A DNA stretch of 64,000 nt from positions 12,598-76,597 of the forward strand of contig SHBC01000002.1 in assembly GCA_004213025.1 (NCBI GenBank). Direction: 5' to 3'. A model generated the notes under the pieces. It was not told the DNA's origin, ran no database searches, and saw only the letters and a program-made list of their open reading frames with translations. This document shows, piece by piece, positions 1 through 9,884 of this stretch (the stretch's first letter is position 1; each line of letters opens with the position of its first letter). Source of the DNA: SAR116 cluster bacterium. GTDB taxonomy: Bacteria > Pseudomonadota > Alphaproteobacteria > Puniceispirillales > Puniceispirillaceae. The position numbers were made by a program, and so were the translations under genes.

Positions 1-2120
1 CGGCCATGGTGCTTGCCGAGGCTGGCACCGGCACCGGCAAGACGCTTGGCTATCTGGCGCCGGCGACATTGTGGGCCGAGACGAATGCCGCGCCGGTCTG
101 GATTTCGACCTATACCCGCACGCTGCAGCACCAGATCGCGGCCGAACTGACCCGCCTCTATCCCGATCCCGCCGACTGGTCACGCAAGGTGGTGATCCGC
201 AAGGGACGGGAGAATTATCTGTGTCTTCTCAATCTGGAGGAGGCGCTTGGCCAGCTTGCCGGGGCACCGCGACGCGGCACCGCGCTGGGGCTTATGGCAC
301 GCTGGGCCGGGGCGACGAATGATGGCGATCTGACTGGCGCCACCTTTCCGGCCTGGTTGACCGATCTTGCCGGGCGGGCCCAGACAGTCGGCCTTGCTGA
401 CCGGCGCGGCGAATGTATCCACAGCGCCTGCAGCCATTACAACCGATGCTTTGTCGAGAAATCGGTGCGCCGGTCGCGCCGCGCCGACATCGTCATCAGC
501 AACCACGCGCTGGTGATGATCAATGCCGCCTACGCGCCGCCGCCCGACCCGAATGACGAGCGAAGTGGCGAGCGCCGGCGCCCGATGCGCTATGTCTTCG
601 ATGAGGGGCATCATCTGTTCGACGCCGCCGACAGCGCCTTTTCGCTCTATCTCAGCGCGCAGGAGGCGGCCGAGCTGCGCGGCTGGATCCGCGGCGCCGA
701 AGATGGGCGGCGGGGCCGCGCCCGCGGGCTGAAACGGCGGCTTGACGAGCTGCTTGCCGATGATCCCGAAGCGCTTGCCGACCTTGAGAGCGCGCTTGAG
801 GCGGCGCGCGCGCTTCCCGGTCAGGGATGGCAGAAACGGATCAGCAACGCGTCTCCTGTGGGCCCGGCAGAGCAGTTCTTCATGGTGCTTCGCCAGACCC
901 TCTATGGCCGTGTCGAGGATGTCGAGAGCCCCTATGATCTGCAGGCGCATTTCCATCCGGCGCCGGAGCCGCTGCTGGAGACCATCGAACCGCTGAGTGT
1001 CGCGCTGGCCGGCCTGGCCACCCCGCTTCACAAGCTGGCGGCGCGGCTTCGTGCCATCCTCGACAACCGCGCCGAGGAGCTGGAAAGCCCTGAACGGGCG
1101 CGTCTTGAAGGCGCCATACGCGGGCTGGAATTGCGCGCCGCCGGACCTGTCTCCGGCTGGAAGGCGCTTCTCGACAGCGCGCTGTCCGGCCCGTCTGACG
1201 GGTTTGTCGACTGGATGCAGATCGACCGCATCGACGGCACCGACCGCGATGTCGGGGTGGCACGGCACTGGCTCGACCCGACCATTCCGTTTGCCAGCAT
1301 GGTGCTGCAGCCGGCACATGGCGTCGCTGTCACCTCGGCAACGCTCCGCGACCCGCTGCCAGCGGTCAAAGGCGCGGTGACGCCCGAAGCACAGCCGGCC
1401 CGCCCGGACACAGCATCCGGGGACACCACCCCCTGGGATTCGGCATTGGCGCTGACCGGCGCACTGCATCTGGAACATCCATCGATGCGGGCAGGGTTCG
1501 ACTCCCCATTCGATTATGCCGCGCAGACGCGAATCCTCGTGGTGAATGACCTTGAACGCGAACGGCCGGCGGCCATCGCCGCCGCCATGGCGGCGCTGAT
1601 GATTGCGGCGGGTGGCGGCGGGTTGGGGCTGTTCACGGCGATCAGGAGGCTTCGCGCCGTGCATCCCGAGCTGGCGCGCCGACTCGAGGCCGAAGGTCTG
1701 CCACTCTACGCGCAGCATGTCGACAGAATGAACCTGCAGACGCTGTTGCAGATTTTCCGCGAGGAGCCGCATTCCTGCCTGCTCGGCACCGATGCGGTGC
1801 GCGATGGCATCGACGTGCCGGGCGAGGCGCTGCGGCTGATCATCTTCGACCGCATGCCCTGGCCCCGCGCCGACATCCTGTTCAAGGCGCGGGCCGACTG
1901 GCAGGGACGCGATGCCTGGGTTGACAGGGTGACCCGCCTGAAGCTTCGCCAGGCCTTCGGACGGCTGATCCGGCGCGGCACCGACAGGGGCGTCTTCGTG
2001 ATGCTCGACAGCCGCCTGCCAACGCGGCTGACAAGCGCCTTTCCGGCCGGCACGACAGTCGAGCGGGTCGGGCTTGCCGACGCCATCCGCCTGACCGGCG
2101 AATTCCTGAAGGATCAATAA
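1..2120 (+). CDS. ATP-dependent DNA helicase, DinG/XPD family with Fe-S cluster (5' truncated by window)
   Basis: A superfamily 2 helicase of the Rad3/XPD/DinG type that unwinds DNA using ATP. Counting from the ATG at 6, Walker A GTGTGKT lies at residues 7-13 and the DEGH (motif II) box near 199-202. The motif VI-like QAFGRLIRRG is near 650. Four cysteines, C73, C137, C142 and C148, have the spacing of the Fe-S cluster found in XPD/DinG helicases. Walker A normally lies dozens of residues into these proteins, so the true start is almost certainly upstream of the window and the ATG at 6 is internal. The stop codon overlaps the U-tract of the terminator of the convergent groESL operon. The family is clear. 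Whether it is the functional DinG or a YoaA-like paralogue cannot be told. Confidence 0.9.
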   Translation, partial: AMVLAEAGTGTGKTLGYLAPATLWAETNAAPVWISTYTRTLQHQIAAELTRLYPDPADWSRKVVIRKGRENYLCLLNLEEALGQLAGAPRRGTALGLMARWAGATNDGDLTGATFPAWLTDLAGRAQTVGLADRRGECIHSACSHYNRCFVEKSVRRSRRADIVISNHALVMINAAYAPPPDPNDERSGERRRPMRYVFDEGHHLFDAADSAFSLYLSAQEAAELRGWIRGAEDGRRGRARGLKRRLDELLADDPEALADLESALEAARALPGQGWQKRISNASPVGPAEQFFMVLRQTLYGRVEDVESPYDLQAHFHPAPEPLLETIEPLSVALAGLATPLHKLAARLRAILDNRAEELESPERARLEGAIRGLELRAAGPVSGWKALLDSALSGPSDGFVDWMQIDRIDGTDRDVGVARHWLDPTIPFASMVLQPAHGVAVTSATLRDPLPAVKGAVTPEAQPARPDTASGDTTPWDSALALTGALHLEHPSMRAGFDSPFDYAAQTRILVVNDLERERPAAIAAAMAALMIAAGGGGLGLFTAIRRLRAVHPELARRLEAEGLPLYAQHVDRMNLQTLLQIFREEPHSCLLGTDAVRDGIDVPGEALRLIIFDRMPWPRADILFKARADWQGRDAWVDRVTRLKLRQAFGRLIRRGTDRGVFVMLDSRLPTRLTSAFPAGTTVERVGLADAIRLTGEFLKDQ

Positions 2121-2150
2121 AAAAAAGCCGGAGGGCGGCTGCCCTCCGGC
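2119..2150 (-). terminator. Rho-independent terminator of groESL
   Basis: Read on the minus strand, a perfect 10-bp stem (2127-2136 with 2141-2150) and a 4-nt loop are followed by a run of U residues, 29 bp past the groEL stop. The U-tract overlaps the stop codon of the convergent helicase gene. Confidence 0.92.
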
Positions 2151-2179
2151 CTGATTTCGGTGCGTGGTTGGCGCGGGGC

Positions 2180-3835
<1,656 letters not shown>

Positions 3836-3878
3836 TCATCCTTCTATCTTGTATGTGGTCAGACGATGGTCGGGGGAA

Positions 3879-4166
3879 TTACTCGATGATTCCCATGATG
3901 TCGGATTCCTTCATGATCAGGAAATCCTGGCCATCGATCTTGACTTCCGTTCCGGACCATTTGCCGAACAGAACCGAGTCGCCTGCCTTGACATCGAGCG
4001 GCTGGACCTTGCCCTGCTCGTCGCGTGCACCACCACCGACGGCAATAACCTTGCCTTCCATCGGCTTTTCCTTGGCGGTGTCCGGGATAATAATGCCACC
4101 TGCGGTCTTTTCCTCGGACTCGGTCCGCTGAACAACCACACGGTCGTGAAGGGGCCTGAACTTCAT
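3879..4166 (-). CDS. groES: Co-chaperonin GroES (10 kDa)
   Basis: The heptameric lid of the GroEL folding chamber. At 95 residues it has normal length. It starts [12 protein letters not shown] and carries the family's mobile-loop region ([14 protein letters not shown]). The ribosome-binding site GGAGGAGAAAGAGG lies immediately upstream of the ATG. It is the first gene of the groESL operon, with the CIRCE operator 37 bp upstream of its start codon. Confidence 0.98.
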   Translation of the reverse strand: MKFRPLHDRVVVQRTESEEKTAGGIIIPDTAKEKPMEGKVIAVGGGARDEQGKVQPLDVKAGDSVLFGKWSGTEVKIDGQDFLIMKESDIMGIIE

Positions 4167-4202
4167 GCCTCTTTCTCCTCCAGTTGGATTTGCAATTAAT
4201 CT

Positions 4203-4229
4203 CTGGCACTCAACACTATAGAGTGCCAG
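4203..4229 (-). promoter_or_regulatory. CIRCE operator (HrcA binding site), variant arms
   Basis: A perfect 9-bp inverted repeat, CTGGCACTC-N9-GAGTGCCAG, in the groES leader. The canonical CIRCE is TTAGCACTC-N9-GAGTGCTAA. The inner six bases and the 9-bp spacing are conserved and both outer trinucleotides are changed symmetrically. By family knowledge HrcA represses groESL here. hrcA itself is not in the window. Confidence 0.85.
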
Positions 4230-4242
4230 CTAGCACCCGCCG

Positions 4243-4271
4243 TAGGTGGGCGTAATGCCGCGGATTGTCAA
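4243..4271 (-). promoter_or_regulatory. Probable groESL promoter
   Basis: On the minus strand, TTGACA (4266-4271), preceded by C, stands about 17 bp from CACCTA (4243-4248). The -35 is good for sigma-70 and also matches the CTTG start of alphaproteobacterial RpoH promoters. The -10 is poor for sigma-70. It lies directly upstream of CIRCE. Confidence 0.4.
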
Positions 4272-4290
4272 GAAATTCCGGTGAAAAAAA

Positions 4291-5374
<1,084 letters not shown>

Positions 5375-5441
5375 ATTAGATAGGCGGGATTTCACGCAAG
5401 GGCAATAGGTGAGGACAATAGAGGAAGCGGGGAGGAAGAGA

Positions 5442-5474
5442 AGAGGATACAGAGAGGATGCCGAGAGGATACAG
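5442..5474. repeat. 11-bp tandem repeat, 3 copies
   Basis: AGAGGATACAG, AGAGGATGCCG and AGAGGATACAG stand head to tail in the gap between the DUF934 gene and the FNR gene, where many relatives carry cysH. Confidence 0.8.
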
Positions 5475-5539
5475 GGCAGAATGGCGCACCATCTCGGAAT
5501 GTTAGCCAGAAACCCTGACCTCAATCTTCAGGCTGAGAT

Positions 5540-5962
5540 TCAGGGCTGGCGTTTTGGCGGGGCGTGCCGGCGGTTCGGGATCAGGGACCGGGCGCGCGGC
5601 GATCCGAGGACACGCTGCATGGCGGGCGGCGCCAAGGCCAATGAACGACGCCATTGCTGCGCCGCGCGGAGGTTGATCTCGGCATGGGTGAAGCCGCAGC
5701 GCCGCAGATAGTCGGCCTGATCGGGAATGATATGTCCCTGCGCCACAAGCGGTCCGTCGAAACCCAGCACCTCGCGAACATGCCTGGCGGCGGTAAACCC
5801 GCGGCCGTCGGAAAATTTATCGAACCGGATCGCCAGCGCCGCGCCGGCAAGCCGCGTGATGTCGGCCGTGGTGACACCGGTCAACGGCGCCGCTCCCGGC
5901 AGGACGTGGCCAACCACACCGCGGCGCAAGAGATTGCCTGTTGCAAGGTCGAACCAGGTCAT
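5540..5962 (-). CDS. DUF934 protein, partner of sulfite reductase
   Basis: A 140-residue member of DUF934, a family found almost only next to assimilatory sulfite/nitrite reductase genes, of unproven biochemical role. The family-typical core is visible (AIRFDKFSDGRGFTAARHVR, then LVAQGHIIPDQADYLRRCGF). Its start overlaps the cysI stop by 4 bp, so translation is probably coupled. The C-terminus is basic and proline-rich (RRHAPPKRQP). It is the last gene of the sulfite-reduction operon. Confidence 0.85.
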   Translation of the reverse strand: MTWFDLATGNLLRRGVVGHVLPGAAPLTGVTTADITRLAGAALAIRFDKFSDGRGFTAARHVREVLGFDGPLVAQGHIIPDQADYLRRCGFTHAEINLRAAQQWRRSLALAPPAMQRVLGSPRARSLIPNRRHAPPKRQP

Positions 5963-7635
5963 GACGCCCGCCGCGCCGGGGCACGGTCCTGATAGACGGC
6001 ACCCTTCAGCGCGTCCGTGCCGGACCGCGCGATATAGGCGGCGAAACTCTCATCCGTCTGGCGGCCTGCAAGATAGGTGTCGATGATGGTCTCGATGACC
6101 GCAGGCACATCATCCTCGGCAAAGGACGGGCCGATGATCCGGCCGATCGCCGCCGCCTCGCCGGCGCGCCCGCCAATGGTGACCTGATAATGCTCGACCC
6201 CTTTCTTGTCGACGCCGAGGATGCCGATATCGGCGGCGTGATGGTGCCCGCAGGCATTGATACAGCCGGAAATATTCACCTGCAGCCTGCCGATGGCGGC
6301 ACGCCGTTCGGGATCGCCAAAACGGCGGAAGATCCTGTCGGCAAGCGGCAGTGAACGGGCATTCGCAAGATTGCAGTAATCAAGACCCGGGCAGGCGATG
6401 ATGTCGCTGACAAGCCCGTTCTCACCGCCGCCGAGGCCAGCCTCCCGGGCATCGCGGTAGAATGCCGGCAATGCGTCATGCCGAACATGCGGAATGATGA
6501 TGTTCTGCTGATAGGTGACGCGGACCTCGCCTGTGCCATGATCATCGGCAAGCCCGGCAATCGCCTCCATCTCCGAGGCCGAGGCATCACCCGGGGGCCG
6601 GCCGGCCGATTTCAGCGACACAACCGCATTGGCATAGCCGGGAAGGCGATGCGGCAGCGCATTCTGGCGGAACCATCTGGCAAAACCGGCATCATGCTGC
6701 CGCGCGGTCGCCAGCGCCTCCGGCACTGGTGATGCGTCCGGCAACTCGGGCGGCGCGAAATAGGCGGCGATGCGTTCATATTCTTCCTGCGGCAGATCGG
6801 TGGTGGTGTCCCTGACAAGCCCCCATTCGGTGTTCACCGCCTCGGCGAAGGCGTCAATCCCCATATCATCGACCAGAATCTTGATACGGGCCTTGTAGAT
6901 ATTGTCGCGCCGGCCGGCTGCGTTATAGACCCGCATCACCGCCTCGAGATAGGACAGGATGTGGCGCTTCGGAATGAAATGCGCCAGCTTGCGGGCCACC
7001 CGCGGGGTGCGCCCCTGGCCGCCACCAACAAGAATGCGAAAGCCGGTCTCGCCGCCCCGGCTTTTCACAAGCCGCAATCCGATATCATGAAATCCGGTCG
7101 CCGCGCGGTCCTCGGCCCCGGCCGAGATGGCAATCTTGAACTTGCGCGGCAGGAAGGCGAATTCGGGATGCAGCGTCGACCATTGGCGGATGATTTCCGC
7201 CCAGACGCGCGGATCGCCGATTTCATCATGCGCCGCTCCGGCAATCGGATCACAGGTAACATTGCGGATGCAGTTTCCCGACGTCTGGATGGCGTGCATG
7301 TCAAAGCTCGCCAGCCTGTCAAGAATATCGGGCGCATCAACAAGCTTGATCCAGTTGAACTGGATGTTCTGGCGGGTGGTGAAATGGCCGAATCCGCGAT
7401 CGAAATCACGGGCGATGCCGGCCAGCCCGCGGAGCTGATCACTCGACAGCACACCATAGGGGATGGCAATGCGCAGCATATAGGCGTGAAGTTGTAGATA
7501 GAGACCGTTCTGCAGGCGCAGCGGCTTGAACTCATCCTCGCTCAGCTCACCACGAAGCCGCCGATTGACCTGGTCGCGAAACTGCGCCGCGCGGCTCTCG
7601 ACGAACCTCCTGTCAAATTCATCATAGCGGTACAT
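5959..7635 (-). CDS. cysI: Assimilatory sulfite reductase (ferredoxin/nitrite-sulfite reductase hemoprotein)
   Basis: A siroheme-[4Fe-4S] enzyme for the six-electron reduction of sulfite to sulfide (nitrite in some relatives). The four cysteines of the coupled cluster are visible as C415-x5-C421 and C458-x3-C462, the second pair within GCINACGHHH. The 558-residue length and the duplicated ferrochelatase-like architecture suit the alphaproteobacterial CysI class. No CysJ flavoprotein is encoded nearby, but a [2Fe-2S] ferredoxin is the first gene of the operon. It sits 11 bp after the DUF2849 gene and overlaps DUF934 by 4 bp. Sulfite rather than nitrite is favoured by the siroheme synthase/DUF2849/DUF934 neighbourhood. 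Confidence 0.92.
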   Translation of the reverse strand: MYRYDEFDRRFVESRAAQFRDQVNRRLRGELSEDEFKPLRLQNGLYLQLHAYMLRIAIPYGVLSSDQLRGLAGIARDFDRGFGHFTTRQNIQFNWIKLVDAPDILDRLASFDMHAIQTSGNCIRNVTCDPIAGAAHDEIGDPRVWAEIIRQWSTLHPEFAFLPRKFKIAISAGAEDRAATGFHDIGLRLVKSRGGETGFRILVGGGQGRTPRVARKLAHFIPKRHILSYLEAVMRVYNAAGRRDNIYKARIKILVDDMGIDAFAEAVNTEWGLVRDTTTDLPQEEYERIAAYFAPPELPDASPVPEALATARQHDAGFARWFRQNALPHRLPGYANAVVSLKSAGRPPGDASASEMEAIAGLADDHGTGEVRVTYQQNIIIPHVRHDALPAFYRDAREAGLGGGENGLVSDIIACPGLDYCNLANARSLPLADRIFRRFGDPERRAAIGRLQVNISGCINACGHHHAADIGILGVDKKGVEHYQVTIGGRAGEAAAIGRIIGPSFAEDDVPAVIETIIDTYLAGRQTDESFAAYIARSGTDALKGAVYQDRAPARRAS

Positions 7636-7646
7636 TCACCATCTCC

Positions 7647-7955
7647 TTATGCATCTTGTTTCGGGGGCAGCGGACGACGCGCCAGATTATCCTGCGGCGG
7701 GATGATGGTCGGGCCGCGGCCGGCGCGAATGCGCTCACGCATTGATCTGTCAGCGCGGCCATCGGCCGCCACCTCATAGGCGGCGACGATGTAGTTCCGG
7801 AGGCAGGCAGCGGCCACCTCGTTGCGCGCCGCCTCGGCGCCGGTATCGGAAAAGACAGCTGCCTTTGTCGCTGTCTCGCTCCAGCAAAGCGCGTCTGTCA
7901 GCCATATGACGACGCCGTCATTCAGCCTGTTGGCGGTGAAGATCACATCGGTCAT
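7647..7955 (-). CDS. DUF2849 protein of sulfite-reduction operon
   Basis: A 102-residue DUF2849 member, a short alphaproteobacterial family regularly placed between siroheme synthase and sulfite reductase. Its function is not established. Visible features are the opening FTANRLNDGVVIWL and a basic C-terminal half (RADRSMRERIRAGRGP) near the stretch usually conserved as 'HVRERIRAKGPT'. It overlaps the siroheme synthase gene by 4 bp (ATGA) and precedes cysI by 11 bp. Confidence 0.83.
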   Translation of the reverse strand: MTDVIFTANRLNDGVVIWLTDALCWSETATKAAVFSDTGAEAARNEVAAACLRNYIVAAYEVAADGRADRSMRERIRAGRGPTIIPPQDNLARRPLPPKQDA

Positions 7956-9208
7956 GAAGGGCCTCCCACATGTGATGCCGCGCCCTCTCCGGACGATGAT
8001 CCGACAAGGTGCGGGCCTACGGAAATGTTGGCGGACATGTCGGTAATGGCAGGATCCTGAAACCCCATCCGGCGCGTGTCTTTTGGCAGGCCAGGCGGCA
8101 TACCGACCGGCGTGCCGTATGGCATGGCGGCAGGTATCACGGCGTCGGCGAGACCAAGCCCTGAACCCAGACCTGAACCCAGACCTGAACCAAGACCTGA
8201 ACCAAGACCTGAAAGTTGCTCCACAAGCCCAGCCATGACCGGCGATGGCAGCATCGGCAGCAACAGCACGATCTGTGTGCCCGCCCCCACCCCGGCAAGA
8301 TCACCGACAATATCGCCAACAGGATCGCCAACAGGATCAGTGGTAGGATCAGTGGCAGGCGCCTGCGCTCCCGCCCGGCCGGACGGCACGATGACAAGCG
8401 AGGCCTCGCGCCGCGCCAGATCGATGATCGCCGGCGTGGTGCCGGCCTCATGGAGAATGATGTCGGCATTGCGAATCGTCTCGACGCCGCGCAGGCTGAG
8501 CAGCCCGGGATCGCCGCCACCGATATCAACAATCTTCACCTGTGCCGTTTCACCCTCGCCGGTAGCCGCGATCAGTCTGGCAAGCTGCCGGTCGGCGGCA
8601 ACTTCATCACCGCTGATAATGTGATCCGCTGCCGGACCATCGACAATGCGGTGCTGGACGGCGCGCCGCCGCGCCGGCGACAAAGCCCGCAGATCAGCCC
8701 GCCGACGATCAAGATAGCTGGCAAGCCTGCCGAAGCCGGCCGGCAGCATGCTCTCGATACGGGCCCGAATGCGCTGGCCAAGGACGGGCGCCGCGCCGGC
8801 GGTGGAAATGGCGATGAGGACCGGCGAACGGTCGACTATCGAGCCAAGATAGGCGCTGCAGAGCGCGGTATTGTCGGGAACATTGACCGGCACGCCAGCT
8901 TCCTTCGCCGCCGCCGACAGCGCGGCGTTGAGCGCGGCGTCACCGGTGTCGAGGATGACCAGCGGCCGTCCAGCGATCAGATCATGTGCCTGCCGGCAGG
9001 GCACGTCTTCAAACACCCGTATGCGATCATCACTGCCAAGGCGCGAGGCCGGCCGTAAATCGGTGACCAGATCGACAAGCGGGGCGAATTTCAACAGCAG
9101 TCTGATCTTTGCCTCCAGCAGCGCCACATTGCCGATGACAAGCGGCGGCACCTCATCAACAGCGATGAAGCAGGGAAACAGCTGGCGCCTCTCATTGGGG
9201 GTCTTCAT
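7952..9208 (-). CDS. cysG: Siroheme synthase, dehydrogenase/ferrochelatase half intact, methyltransferase half eroded
   Basis: Residues 1 to about 205 form the CysG/Met8-type precorrin-2 dehydrogenase/sirohydrochlorin ferrochelatase region (PPLVIGNVALLEAKIRLLL; VNVPDNTALCSAYLGSIVDRSP). From about 221 the start of a CobA-type uroporphyrinogen-III methyltransferase is recognisable (VKIVDIGGGDPGLLSLRG...). It then breaks down. The conserved GGDP and FGRGGEE segments and roughly the last 130 residues of the domain are missing. They are replaced by two 12-bp tandem arrays and a low-complexity Gly/Pro/Ser tail. Normal fusions are about 460-480 residues and this one is 418. The other two frames show no remainder of the domain, so a simple frameshift is unlikely. 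A separate SUMT elsewhere would be needed to make precorrin-2. Confidence 0.8.
   Translation of the reverse strand: MKTPNERRQLFPCFIAVDEVPPLVIGNVALLEAKIRLLLKFAPLVDLVTDLRPASRLGSDDRIRVFEDVPCRQAHDLIAGRPLVILDTGDAALNAALSAAAKEAGVPVNVPDNTALCSAYLGSIVDRSPVLIAISTAGAAPVLGQRIRARIESMLPAGFGRLASYLDRRRADLRALSPARRRAVQHRIVDGPAADHIISGDEVAADRQLARLIAATGEGETAQVKIVDIGGGDPGLLSLRGVETIRNADIILHEAGTTPAIIDLARREASLVIVPSGRAGAQAPATDPTTDPVGDPVGDIVGDLAGVGAGTQIVLLLPMLPSPVMAGLVEQLSGLGSGLGSGLGSGLGSGLGLADAVIPAAMPYGTPVGMPPGLPKDTRRMGFQDPAITDMSANISVGPHLVGSSSGEGAASHVGGPS
8152..8211. repeat. 12-bp tandem repeat, 5 copies, inside cysG
   Basis: Five in-frame units related to AACCCAGACCTG encode the GSGLGSGLGSGL-type stretch in the C-terminal part of the siroheme synthase. 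Confidence 0.92.
8296..8355. repeat. 12-bp tandem repeat, 5 diverged copies, inside cysG
   Basis: Five units related to CAGGATCGCCAA encode the Asp-Pro-x-Gly/Thr-rich run (DPTTDPVGDPVGDIVGDL) within the eroded methyltransferase region. Confidence 0.9.
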
Positions 9209-9582
9209 GGTCGGCCCTCCTGGAGTGAATCCACCGCCAGACCATCAGTCTGCGGGCCGGTCAGGATTTGGCAGGCCAGACGTGAGCTGTCATCGGCGTC
9301 AAAAATCTCGGCAAGTCGGTCCAGCTCGTCATCCGCCGGCGCATGAAGTGGCGCACGTCCCGGCCCCGCTATATGGACGTGACAGGTGGCGCATGAGCAG
9401 GCGCCGCCACATTCCGCCCTGATCGGCAGGCCGTAATCCCGCAGCACCTCCATCAGGCGCCAGCCGGCCGGCGCCTGCAGACTGTGACTCTCGCCATTTG
9501 GCAGCAAGGCAAGCGTCGTGAAGACGGTGTCGCATTCCTGTGCCCTCAATTCGTTTGGCAATTCATTTCGTTGCGTCGGCAT
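9205..9582 (-). CDS. [2Fe-2S] ferredoxin (adrenodoxin/plant type)
   Basis: A small electron carrier of 125 residues. The cluster ligands are visible as C58-x5-C64-x2-C67-x36-C104, the adrenodoxin-type spacing, within ECGGACSCATCHV and later ACQI. It is the first gene of the sulfite-reduction operon and overlaps cysG by 4 bp. It is therefore the best candidate electron donor to the neighbouring CysI, re-reduced by the FNR at 4291-5325. The electron path is inferred from gene order. The ferredoxin fold itself is clear. Confidence 0.88.
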   Translation of the reverse strand: MPTQRNELPNELRAQECDTVFTTLALLPNGESHSLQAPAGWRLMEVLRDYGLPIRAECGGACSCATCHVHIAGPGRAPLHAPADDELDRLAEIFDADDSSRLACQILTGPQTDGLAVDSLQEGRP

Positions 9583-9597
9583 GTTCGATCACTCCAA

Positions 9598-9639
9598 GGC
9601 GCTGCAAGTGGGGCGCTGCAAGTGGGGCGCTGCAAGTTT
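9598..9639. repeat. 14-bp tandem repeat, 3 copies
   Basis: GGCGCTGCAAGTGG is repeated three times (the last unit ends TTT). It starts 16 bp upstream of the ferredoxin start codon, so it lies in that operon's leader. Confidence 0.9.
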
Positions 9640-9653
9640 CAGCGCACCTCATT

Positions 9654-9727
9654 TTTGGAATGATTTTCTGAATTTGGAATGTTTATACGTCTGAAAATTT
9701 ATTTTTTTTCCTGAAATGGCAGTTTCA
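9654..9727. promoter_or_regulatory. Candidate operator sites for the sulfite-reduction operon
   Basis: A dyad TGAAA-N6-TTTCA (9712-9727), flanked by T6 on one side and A6 on the other, and a direct repeat TTTGGAATG at 9654-9662 and 9673-9681. Both lie in the AT-rich stretch upstream of the ferredoxin gene. A LysR-type regulator such as a CysB/Cbl analogue would suit such a site. No protein assignment is possible. Confidence 0.45.
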
Positions 9728-9804
9728 AAAAATATTTTCCTGCCTATGGCATAGAGACGAAGGCTTGATGCTCAGCCTGTCCGTGATGCGGCAATTGTGA
9801 TGCT

Positions 9805-9833
9805 TTGCAGGCAGGTGCCGAAATTGTTATATC
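9805..9833 (+). promoter_or_regulatory. Probable ctaA promoter
   Basis: TTGCAG (9805-9810), a 17-bp spacer and TATATC (9828-9833) lie 52 bp before the ctaA start. This is a reasonable sigma-70 match. Confidence 0.5.
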
Positions 9834-9884
9834 GCAGTCGCAATATCGAAGTCCCTCTGGCAGGGAATCCGTTCGGGGTCAAAA

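Larger units (their letters stand above)
9583..9884. other. Divergent intergenic region with AT-rich core
   Basis: A 302-bp gap between the minus-strand ferredoxin operon and plus-strand ctaA. It holds a 3 x 14-bp tandem repeat (9598-9639), an unusually AT-rich core (about 9650-9745) with a dyad and direct repeats, and a candidate ctaA promoter. No coding frame of note is seen. Confidence 0.7.

Noticed and set aside
180..2117. A 645-codon open frame antisense to the helicase gene
   Set aside because: The plus strand carries intact helicase motifs and Fe-S cysteines. The antisense product is His/Arg/Gln-rich noise.
7952..8545. A frameshift explaining the missing CysG methyltransferase half
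   Set aside because: The other frames in this region encode Arg/Leu/Cys-rich noise without methyltransferase motifs, so a single indel does not restore the domain.
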